Assembly: GCF_019649055.1 (NCBI RefSeq)
Contig: NW_026570354.1
Coordinates: 1-64,000, forward strand
Source of the DNA: Paramacrobiotus metropolitanus
Lineage: Eukaryota; Tardigrada; Eutardigrada; Parachela; Macrobiotidae
Reading direction: 5' to 3'
DNA length: 64,000 nt
Shown: positions 10,902-19,315 of the stretch, one piece after another
How positions within the stretch are numbered: position 1 is the first letter of the stretch
Layout: each line of letters starts with the position of its first letter
Position numbers and translations under genes: made by a program
The notes under the pieces: generated by a model
Database searches by the model: none
What the model was told of the DNA's origin: nothing
The model's input: only the letters and a program-made list of their open reading frames with translations

Positions 10902-12427
10902 TGTTTTTACATCTTGCACTACTGCCAAAAAGAGCACCAGAGTTCTTACTGTGACTGCTGTCTATGTCGTACACTGCCACCAGCGTGCCATGAATCATCA
11001 GCATGACGCTCAAGTGAGGTACCTCTGTCTCTGTGAGACTAATTTAATAAGCTGCAAAATGCAAATCAATAGCATTACAAGTGCCGCTGCGGCTGTCGCC
11101 GACTGCCAACTTCTGCCGGTGCAGTGTACTTACATGTACAGTCAGTACAGATACATGCTGCTGCTCGTTCTCGTTGCTGTTCCGTGCCATGCGCATGCTT
11201 CTGACTCACATGTCAGTTCTGAGCCATGATTCATGTGTAAAGTAGAGTAGAGCAAGCGCTCTTTTACTTACCTTATTGTTGCCTTTAGTGCATAAGTTTT
11301 GTTCACATAAGAAACATTACAAAAGATTAGCTTATGTGCCTTTTTCCTGATTTGCTCATTTGCGGTAAGGTTTTTTTGCCGTATCACAGCAAACGGAACT
11401 CAATAAAGTCGACATATGTAATATTGTTAATTGAATCAGTGTGTGTACACTCACAATCAGTGTTAAAATGTTAATTTACCACAAAACAATTCAATCAGTT
11501 AAAAATTTTAATTCAATTAAATGTGCAGTTGCCTCGGCATCTTTATTAGTGACAGCAAGCTATCGCACGCGCTTCTAGTCCCATAATTTTTCTTATAAGT
11601 TACACAGCCGGCTCATTAATACCGCAACCATACATTTTCAGCGTACACAATCATACGCTGAAAATGCATGGTAGTGACGTTACCGATGTCACCGGCGAGT
11701 TATGAAACGAAATAATCTTACCGAAAGAATCCTATTCCTCCGATAGCCGACACGGAAGTCATCCCCTTCACGTATGGTTAGTTAACACTTTACTTTGGCT
11801 CGGCCAAGTGTCAAAAACTGCGGCAACAGTTTTTGGCAGTGTGTGTGCAGACAGTTTGAACGCTGTTTGCGCCTTATTAGTCGCTTCCGGTGGGACTAAA
11901 CACTGGAAAACCGCCCGAAAATTTCACAGATCCTCTGAAATATTTCCTCAAAGCTTGCAGCGATGCAACAGCGAAAAGTTTCACTTCTAAAGCGTATTTT
12001 TAAAACATGTAGCAGTGCTATTGTAAATCTGCCTTTTTGGTTTCCTGTGCATTTTGCGTGATAAATACTACAATCGCTTTTTTAAGGACGAACACATCGA
12101 GCCGGATTATGACCATCTGCATATGGCTGCATATATTGACACTATGTGCAGCCATGACGCGAAACTCCGGGCCAGTCACTGTAGCATTACAGGTGCATGG
12201 TGTGGCGGCGGCGGCGGTGTGGTTAGGCGGCGTCGTTTCCGGGTCCATAACGACACGACTATTCAGTAGTAGTTACGCTAGCCTTCAGTTATGCCTGCAG
12301 CATCATCGGCATGAGCATTTGACGGAGCACTTATTCCCGCTCCCACTCAGATTACCGTATTAGCAGCGCTGTGCGGAAACGGGAAATATATGTTGTTACA
12401 CTCAACCGCAACAACATCCGAGGTCAG
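10902..12427. other. Gene-free stretch
   Basis: No supported gene. The beginning is presumably the promoter region of the minus-strand kinase-like gene. Around 11,400-11,520 the DNA is rich in AATT-type words with several TTAATTGAATCAGT-like repeats. A hairpin at 11627-11672 is listed separately. Confidence 0.4.
11627..11672. repeat. Inverted repeat, 19-bp arms, 8-base loop
   Basis: The left arm is 11627-11645 and the right arm 11654-11672. They pair with one mismatch around the core TTTTCAGCGTA, with loop CACAATCA. It has the form of a strong hairpin or cruciform. No gene lies close enough to call it a terminator or RNA element, and it may be the core of a very small transposon. Confidence 0.6.
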
Positions 12428-12430
12428 TAA

Positions 12431-12884
12431 GGCGGCGTTCAAATATTACGTAACGGGCATGGGTGAGGGGTGGTCTGGCCGAAGCGTTACGGCTTTGTTA
12501 CATGGGTAGGGGGTGGGTGGCCAGCATGTTACGTTACATTTGGGCACCTCTGAAGATAAAGCTGAAAATTAATATTTTATCTTATTACTTCAGGAGCGTA
12601 CAAAACACGCGCATTTACCCAGTGTATTCTTCCCAAACGTTCCCCGATATTTTAGCAATATTTACTTATGAGTATCTTGCCCACTGAGCTGTATTTGAAG
12701 TGAAAACTCAGTCGTTTACGCGTGGTGATTGTATGGAAAATTTTTTCGACTTATGGGGGTGGGGGGTACCGAACCCGTTACGTACGGCTGTAGGGGGTAC
12801 AAAAATTTGTTACGCGTTGTTACAAGGGGTAGGGGGTGGTGAAAAAAACGGAAAATTTGCGTTACGTAATATTTGAACGCCGCC
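12431..12884. mobile_element. Non-autonomous DNA transposon (MITE), PIF/Harbinger-like, 454 bp
   Basis: The ends are perfect inverted repeats of 25 bp beginning GGCGGCGTTCAAATATTACG. They are flanked by a 3-bp duplication TAA at 12428-12430 and 12885-12887. A TWA target duplication is characteristic of the PIF/Harbinger superfamily, so I infer that group. There is no transposase. The inside is not palindromic. It has repeated GTTAC words and G-rich runs, all on the plus strand: two related copies of GGGTAGGGGGTGG at about 12504 and 12824, and a GGGGGTGGGGGG run at 12755-12766. The perfect terminal repeats and intact target duplication suggest a fairly recent insertion. It sits about 110 bp upstream of the dioxygenase exon. 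Confidence 0.88.
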
Positions 12885-12996
12885 TAACTAATAATTAATT
12901 ACAACGGTACCGAACGATAAAAAATAAAATACATAAAATGCGGAACGGTAAAAAGAATTTTGCTTCGATGTGGGATCATAGATGCATGTGTTATAG

Positions 12997-13320
12997 GTTT
13001 GCGGCAAGACGTGTGCGACATCACGCGGCCGGACATCCTGGGTCCCTACTACAAGCCCAACGCGCCCATCCGCCCGCTGGCGGTCAACGGCGACTGGGCC
13101 AGTCTGTGCTACAACGTCCCCGTCCACGACCGCCTCTTCCCACAAATGTTCGCGAAAGAGACAGCTACTGCGTGTACACGTAACTGCTCCCATATAGCGA
13201 GTCATAAATCTCCAGAATAAAATGCATTATGCTGTTATCTGTATATATGTACATGCGCAACGCCCCGACCTTTTACGATTCCGACAAGAGCAGGGCCTTC
13301 TGGCTCATGTCCGTGGTTTA
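12997..13320 (+). pseudogene. Intradiol ring-cleavage dioxygenase, N-terminal part, decayed
   Basis: After a possible acceptor TTATAG, the reading frame gives DVCDITRPDILGPYYKPNAP, the hallmark start of intradiol dioxygenases (GPYY), followed by WASLCYNVPVHDRLF up to about 13137. The frame then drifts; another frame reads RERDSYC, like the following strand of the family. A second piece at 13256-13316 reads NAPTFYDSDKSRAFWLMS. Its Tyr corresponds to the first tyrosine iron ligand of the family. The stretch that should link the two pieces is not found in the 120 bp between them. The C-terminal exons lie at 18179-18420. These enzymes open catechol rings using Fe(III). In animals they are known from spider mites and tardigrades, usually explained by transfer from fungi or bacteria. 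Here it looks like a relic. Confidence 0.75.
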
Positions 13321-13626
13321 AACCGCAGCTCAGTGCCGGTTTTTACTTTGGGCTTTTCTGCCTACTTCCTTGGATATCGAAGTGCGTATTGTGTAATTTT
13401 GACGGACGCGTAAATTAAACTGAAGAAAATCGAGTAAAACTAGATCTTAACACACACCTGTACATCGATCTTTCAGAAACTCTGCCGGAAGTCGCAGTTC
13501 ACAGCAGTAACGCTACTGAAGGGAACGGCGATGTCAAATATGGCAGCGGTCCAGCGGACTGATGAACCATGCCTATCGAAAGTGGAAGAGACTTGCTCAC
13601 AGTCCGATCCAATGCAAGAAATGGAG
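13321..13626. other. Gene-free spacer
   Basis: No supported feature in this 306-bp stretch. Confidence 0.35.
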
Positions 13627-14031
13627 TCACTTGCTCTGTGACTGGGTCTGGCATATCCCTAAAGTTTCCGCATCTACTACAGCAGCTATCTTTGCAAAAA
13701 TGGTGTTTTGTGCGATAAATTCTGATTTGCAGCGATTTCTGATTACGCTAAAATAATTCGCACTGAACGCAACAGATGCACGCCAAAAAAATACCTGTGA
13801 GCGGTCAAAAGGTCTTTTCTCGGGTTGCATATTTTTCAAAAGGTTCATGAGCCACATACTAATAAATGAAAAAGTGTAAGCGAAAAACGAAACCAAAGAG
13901 CTTCGGCCCCACAAAATTATGTGCAGCGTCATTATTATGAGAATTTTAATGCTATTCGACCACAAAATACCGTTCAGGGAACCATTTAAATTAAACGAAA
14001 AACCTCGCCTAAACGCAGCAAAAACATTCAA
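13627..14031 (-). other. Unassigned hydrophobic open frame, possibly a membrane receptor relic
   Basis: A 134-codon minus-strand frame with no usual ATG at its start. It contains one or two hydrophobic stretches (around IKILIIMTLHIILW and LVSFFAYTFSFISMWL) separated by short charged loops. The part GFSFNLNGSLNGILW is faintly like the end of insect-type gustatory receptors, but I would not rely on it. No splice-consistent neighbours could be assembled, though hydrophobic scraps at 15716-16400 lie on the same strand. Confidence 0.2.
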
Positions 14032-14500
14032 TCTATTATTCCTTAGAAAAAATTATTTAACGCCAACGCTTGCAAATAAAGTGACCACGTCTACAGCGTA
14101 AACACCAATCAATGATCACGTATTCAGCCGAGCTGGATTGACCAGGATCACGTACTCTCGATACTACCAAATACCATTTTCTCCAGTTTATTTGGCTCAG
14201 GAGGTATCGGGCGTATAGAATTGGGAGGAGGAGTGGCTTTTCCGTTCCCCCGCGCACGGGCGGCTGCTATGTTGTTTTGCTGTTTTTGCCGTGTTTTTCT
14301 CCATCTACCAGATTCTAAATCTGGTACATGTAGATTCTTTAGTTGCTAGATTTGGTCGTCTGAGCTGCATGCTTTTTCCTTTTTGCCCCGCAGCAAGGTG
14401 CTGCGGTGGCCTTTGATGTGTTCAATGTGAGAGAGATAAAGTGTGCAGTGTGTTGGCGTTCAGTTTCCGTTTCTGTTCGCGCAAGGGGTGAACTAGCCGT

Positions 14501-14821
14501 TCATCCCATGTTAGAGAATGTACAATTCATCGAAAAAGTCTTCGTAGAAAGTGCTTTCATCTGGGAAATCCTGGTGCCAACAGTTTCCTGAGCTGCCTTC
14601 CGAAAATCGGAATTCAGCAGTTCATGTATCAACGGACGCTTACTGCGGTGCGTCTCCGTGCATCCGCGCACAAATGCGTCAATTTCCCGAGGCAAAAATT
14701 CTAGAATGGCCGGTTTTGCGCCTTTGTTGACCTGGAAGATAATTTGAACACCTTTCAGTTCCACCGTGAATCCGCTATCTTCCTTAAAGAATTTGGGAAT
14801 TGCCCCACATGAATTCAACTG
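14501..14821 (-). pseudogene. Kinase C-lobe exon, second kinase family, isolated
   Basis: After a possible acceptor (CTACAGTAAGCAG) the frame reads NSCGAIPKFFKEDSGF, then QVNKGAKPAILEFLPREI. It continues with DAFVRGCTETHRSKRPLIHE and LLNSDF. This is the end of a protein kinase domain: subdomain XI with the conserved Arg-Pro, followed by the last helix. The sequence differs from the cluster at 1-10,900, lacking its DRWM and FLYR features, so it is a different kinase. No upstream exons with HRD or DFG were found on this strand, so I regard it as a stray exon or relic. Confidence 0.55.
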
Positions 14822-15104
14822 CTTACTGTAGAAAAAATGGTGCGAAATGGTTTACTGCTGATACTTGACGGAATTAATCAGAACATGGTGCTGCTATCGC
14901 GAACCGGAAGTGCTACACGCTGAGATGACACTGAACGGCGAATCAAGCCCTATTGAACGCCAGAGATATGTGCTTGTACTCGTTGACAACGTAGCTCTCT
15001 CTGGTTTAAATTTATTTGCGTTATGAGAACCAAAATTTTACACAAATTCCACATAAATCGTGAAAAACTGAAAACACAAGCGAGGTACACAGCAACATCT
15101 CCAA

Positions 15105-15620
15105 ACACAGACGGGCGGATAACGGAAAAGATTTCGTCCAAATTCGCCGCCGGTGGTGCTGTTCCCATAATAGATGCTGCGTTTCCTCGCTGAATTCTAT
15201 GCTGATCAGTTGACGCAAAAACTCAAGTGCTCGCGGTTCGCGTGACTGCTGCTGGATCATTTTCCTAGCACGTTAGCAGCCGGGTGGTTTCTGGTCCAAA
15301 TGTTCCGCAGGTTTCGAAGGCCAGAGGCCGGAACCAGTAATCATGGGTGATGTTGCGGTATTTCTCCGTCTTGCTCCGCTCAGCAGCGCTGATGCTGCTC
15401 CGGCTCGGGTGGATGTGGCTGCAATGTACGACAAAGCCCTGCGGCAGGCTACATCCCAGGCTAGCGCCTTTCCTCTTTCCCACGGGGAAATGGTCACTCC
15501 GTCTGGTCCTCTTTTGCCATCTGCACGGGAGATTCCGGGAGGTTCTAGTTCAGCTTCGATTCCAGCCGACGCAAAAGCGCGCCCGATGATCGCTTTGAGG
15601 CTATCATGGGTCGGCTTCCG
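15105..15620 (-). mobile_element. LINE fragment (endonuclease end), same family as 25383-26736
   Basis: On the minus strand pieces in changing frames match the C-terminal third of the LINE protein at 25504-26697. They are AFASAGIEAELEPPGI, then GPDGVTISPWERGKALAWDV, then SKTEKYRNITHDYWFRPLAF, then ETCGTFGPE, then ALEFLRQLIS, then RGNAASIMGT. At least three frame changes separate them. It is a dead, 5'-truncated copy. Confidence 0.75.
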
Positions 15621-15715
15621 TCCTCAGCTCTCTCCAGTAATATCACGTTGTTCGCTGTAGTATATACAGTATGTACGCTGATCCGTTTGACCAGTCTTAC
15701 CACGACAGTATGCCA

Positions 15716-16400
15716 TTACGATTCCGTATACATATGGTTTTTTTGGCAATATAGGCGGTCCAGCTGTAGATACTTGACTATCCTCGTCAAATAATTCCAA
15801 AACGAGAGACGATAGGACAAGTACACGATCAAATGCAAAACAGTCAAGGCGCAGATGTTGGGATCACTGCGCATCGTCGGCATTACACGTACTTCTACAA
15901 ATAGCGGAATTCGGACTGAACATTGCGTGTTTGCAGCAACCGTCAAGTCTGCTCTAGGAAGTTCTTATCAACGCCAACTAGCAGAACCAAGGTTGCGTGT
16001 CCTCAACTTGTTTTTCATCTGCAGATCGGCGCTCGCCTGAACACAGTGCGGAAGACAATCGCGATATTAGCCCAGCCTGCAGATCTGTGCGGGCTGCGCT
16101 CCCGAAACAGGTGGAAAATACTGCGCAACTACAAAGATGACATTGTCCGTTGATGTCTTTAACTGCACGGTGGACTTTCTGTAATGCTTTTCCGATAAGG
16201 AAAAGTCGACGTCTTCCCTTTTTATCCTCTGTCAACAGTGAAAGGCACCGTAAGCAAGTAAATGTGACGCGAAATGGGAATGCGTTTTGTGTAGTGCGGA
16301 AATTTCCGCACTTGTTGCTACCGCAATATGTACATAAAAAGGTAAGTTTATACAAAAGCGACAGTCCATTCACGGGCAGCTTTGCTGATTGGTCAAACAC
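15716..16400 (-). other. Unassigned minus-strand open frames
   Basis: Two frames, 15716-15946 and 15978-16400, have no recognised family. The first has a hydrophobic run (ICALTVLHLIVYLSYRLSFW). The second has a basic stretch (KKGRRRLFLIGKALQKVHRA) followed by cysteines. They could be relics of a multi-pass membrane protein together with 13627-14031, but no splice joins confirm this. Confidence 0.2.
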
Positions 16401-17002
16401 AGACGCAAATATCCAGTTGAATAAGTTCCATACTAAATTGATACGTGATCATGCAGCGGATATCCGGCCGCCCAACGTAATTAGTTAGGGCGCCCAGGAG
16501 TGGTGAGGTTGTGGGTGTGGCTTGGCGCAGCAGCGCTAATCATTCCGTCCGCGTGCAGTGTTGCGTTGAATGTCTCGCTTCTCAGCATTGACGCAATGGA
16601 GGCAATTTTGGGAAGCCGGTGCGAAGCCATATATTGGTATTTGAGAAAGGCGGCTGTAGCAGGTGTTTGAATAATATTTGTAGTGAATTTTGAGCTGGGC
16701 GTTGCACGAAAATAAGTTAAAGACTAAAGTTGAAATTTGTCTTTCGGTTTAATTCGTGTGTTTATTAACTTAAGTATCGTATCCAGGCTAATTTTTTATT
16801 AGTTTTAAGGTCAACGTGAAAGTGGGTTGGATCGTTTGCAGCATCGTGCCGGCACGATTCTGGCCGGACGAATTTGCAAACGAAAACCATATGACCCACT
16901 TCTCGACTGTAGCCGATCTAATGGCGTTGTCCGTTTTTTCAGAAATTTCGTGGCCCATGCCGGAAGCCGGGTCAACCATGCATGTGCAGTTTCCGGGTTT
17001 AT
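16401..17002. other. Gene-free stretch
   Basis: No supported gene. A minus-strand AATAAA (plus-strand TTTATT at 16999-17004) lies at its right end, next to the possible small gene at 17003-17227. Confidence 0.35.
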
Positions 17003-17227
17003 TCAGACATTAAACTCTTGTGGAAATTCCGTACGAAACACATCGGAATTAATTGAGCGCTTGCGGGTAGAACAGGTCGGCGGCGCGGTGCCATATGCGA
17101 AATCGAAGGTGCAGGTGATGACCTCCCCGGTTCGAGCTTCCGATATCTCCACTTCCACCCGACTGCCCCCATTTATTGCATTGAGTAACAGAACAGTTGC
17201 GAAAGCAATAACATCAAAGGCCACCAT
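17003..17227 (-). CDS. Possible small secreted protein, 74 aa
   Basis: Starting at the ATG at 17227 the frame reads MVAFDVIAFATVLLLNAING, a short hydrophobic N-terminus like a signal peptide. It continues with a polar region (VEVEISEARTGEVITCTFDF) and ends FPQEFNV. The TGA stop overlaps the AATAAA signal, giving TGAATAAA. The start could instead be 30 nt upstream at 17257, which would bury the hydrophobic segment. No family was recognised. It may be a real short gene or the last exon of a longer one. Support is only the signal-like start and the poly(A) signal. Confidence 0.35.
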   Translation of the reverse strand: MVAFDVIAFATVLLLNAINGGSRVEVEISEARTGEVITCTFDFAYGTAPPTCSTRKRSINSDVFRTEFPQEFNV

Positions 17228-18140
17228 GTAGGGTGGGCGGGTGGTAAAAGAACCCACAAGAAAGCTAAATCAGCGGACTGATAAAATAACAGCTAGTCAG
17301 CACGACTGATCAGAACAGAATGCACAAGGTAATCGGGCCGTGTGCACGGCCGGCGGCAAGTCACACGCGGTCTCAAGGCATGACAAAGGGAGTAGGCTGA
17401 GCCAACGCGAAACAAAGCAATACAGGGAATTTGCCACGAATTTAACTTCACTTAGCTAGCTAACTGTCCTTTATTTTCTGTTCGTCTAACTACAAAGCGT
17501 CCCCTTTCCTACCTTATGATAAATGCCGATGTTACATAACCAACGAGTCCAGAGGTTAAAATACTAGAAATTTAATAATGACGCTGCTCTTGGCGCCCGC
17601 AAGGGCTGGGGTACCGAGCCAAGTTAGTTTTTACCGGAATCTTGTTGATTTGCTAGTTGAAACTTGAAAGTATTTGTCGCGCGAATCTTACGAGCAATGC
17701 TGCTTCAAGATATCCCGAGTGACCGCCAGAAACAATATTATTCTTTCATCTTCGAATTTATCGCGGATGTAACTAAATGCAAACGATTCACTCAAAATAA
17801 TTCAGCAATGTTTGACTGTTATTCTAAGATTTTACAATTTAGTTTAAAATGCAATATCCAACTGCCATCACCGTCAAAAGAACGAAAAATCTCGATCAGT
17901 TTTGAAATTCCTAGAAGCACAGTCCTTGCATTTCTATAACTTAAAAAGACAGAGTTAATTTGTAGAGCTGTTAACAAGATGTGCAATACCACGGTGATGA
18001 CTGTGGTGATAACAGCAATACCAAGGTGAACAATTAAAAGCAGGCACGCAGCCAACGGTATTTTTTACGTGAAGCTACATGCAACTGTAGATAAAATTAC
18101 AGTGCTGCCGTCTGCGTATCTTCACCACGGAAAGCGTTTG
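17228..18140. other. Gene-free stretch
   Basis: No supported gene. A plus-strand frame at 17664-17939 and an opposing hydrophobic frame at 17819-18055 lack recognisable domains; the latter has no ATG start. If the dioxygenase pieces at 12997 and 18179 were once one gene, this stretch would lie inside its intron. Confidence 0.35.
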
Positions 18141-18287
18141 CTACTGTAGCCGCTAGATGAAATGGCATCCACTTTTAGATCCGGCTGCTGCCTGCCCCTG
18201 ACGGACAGCGCACAAGTTAACAGCAGCGTGTGCGCTGTTTTCCGTACACCAGACTCTGTGGTACCATTTCATCTAGCGGCTACAGTA
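18141..18287. repeat. Long imperfect palindrome spanning the dioxygenase intron border
   Basis: The outer arms are a 24-bp perfect inverted repeat, 18142-18165 against 18264-18287, with core CCATTTCATCTAGCGGCTAC. The inner part also pairs: GACAGCGCACA near 18204 against TGTGCGCTGTT near 18229. The right outer arm ends on the acceptor of the dioxygenase exon at 18286, so the intron end has an inverted copy about 120 bp upstream. It could be a foldback rearrangement or a small palindromic insertion. Confidence 0.7.
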
Positions 18288-18420
18288 CCAGTTCGACAGC
18301 ATCTACCCGGGTCGCTACGACGACGGCGGCTACCGACCGGCGCACATCCACTTCCTCATCACGCTCGTCGACGCCAACACCCGTCCCGTCGGACCTGTTT
18401 ACACCCGGAGTTGTACTTTG
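18179..18420 (+). pseudogene. Intradiol ring-cleavage dioxygenase, C-terminal exons, decayed
   Basis: A tiny possible exon at 18179-18215 (SGCCLPLTDSAQ) ends before GTTAAC. After an intron of about 70 bp with acceptor GGCTACAG, the next exon starts at 18286. It reads YQFDSIYPGRYDDGGYRPAH followed directly by IHFLITLVDANTRPV. This contains the second Tyr ligand (PGRY) and both His ligands (RPAHIHF) of the Fe(III) site. The expected ending (LYFAEG) follows in a different frame, so the 3' end is broken. Together with the pieces at 12997-13320 all four metal-ligand motifs of the family can be found, but spread over 5.4 kb with a missing middle part. It is either one gene torn apart by insertions or two relic copies. 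Confidence 0.78.
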
Positions 18421-19315
18421 CCGAAGGGACGTCCACATCTTGCATTTATAATATTATTATTACACAGTGAGAGCATATGCGTGTCTCTTTGATTCACGTT
18501 ATTGCGTGATATATTGCTACGGTATATACGAGTAAATATAAATTATTATTGTATATACAAATACCTAGCTATACATTTACCGGTGAATTCATATTTGCAT
18601 TTCTTGCATCTTAATGCATGGATTATTAACTAATTCATTACTGAATATAAATGCGCTGCCTATACACGACTTCGTGTTGCCAAATCAAGGGAAACTGCAC
18701 AAGGAGCCACCTGGCGATTTTTCAATAAAAAAAAACTGACTTATGGAACGGTCATTTTTGCGTTTGTTATCCCACATTTTGTTCAGTTTTTTCGTTATTT
18801 AAGGAAATTTTGCTTTTGATGTTCGACTGGTAAAATTTGTCCAATCGCACCGTGTGCTGAAATTACTCGCAGGATTTCTATATTCCACTGTATTTATTTT
18901 TGTGATACAGTAAATATTATGCAGCTGCGTTCTAGTAACTGCACTTTTCGAACGACTGAAGAATACTGGCTAAACTCAAAATACGCAAAGCGCAGACGTC
19001 GAAGCTTTTAATATAATATAATCTTGTTCTCTTTTAAACTCTCTCTGTTATAATTTGTATACTCTGCTCAACATACACATACCGTACGATGCACAACTCG
19101 AGACATGTCGCCTACCGCTGCTCATCTTCAAGAATGAGAACAAAGGTCACGGTCAGAATCACCAGATTGGACACGATTATAATAGGTCGGCCGTTTAAAA
19201 AATATATACGGTAATGTAAGCAGCATAATACAAATAAACTTTTCCCTGGACTAGTTGTCATCGGTGGTACACGCATCATGCAGCCGTGATGCCAGACCGG
19301 TTCCCGTAGCGCGGC
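18421..19315. other. Gene-free AT-rich stretch
   Basis: Low-complexity AT-rich DNA with TATA-type words around 18,480-18,560. It separates the dioxygenase relic from the 3' end of the haspin gene, and the part near 19,315 should be the haspin 3' untranslated region. A plus-strand TTTATT at about 18,893 would be a minus-strand poly(A) signal, but is rather distant. Confidence 0.4.

Noticed and set aside
10846-11229. Plus-strand 127-codon frame opposite the kinase exon
   Set aside because: It begins as the antisense of a supported exon and continues into non-coding DNA with no recognisable domain.
17819-18055. Minus-strand hydrophobic 78-codon frame
   Set aside because: Its apparent start is not ATG, there are no supporting splice sites and the hydrophobicity comes from a repeat-like run.
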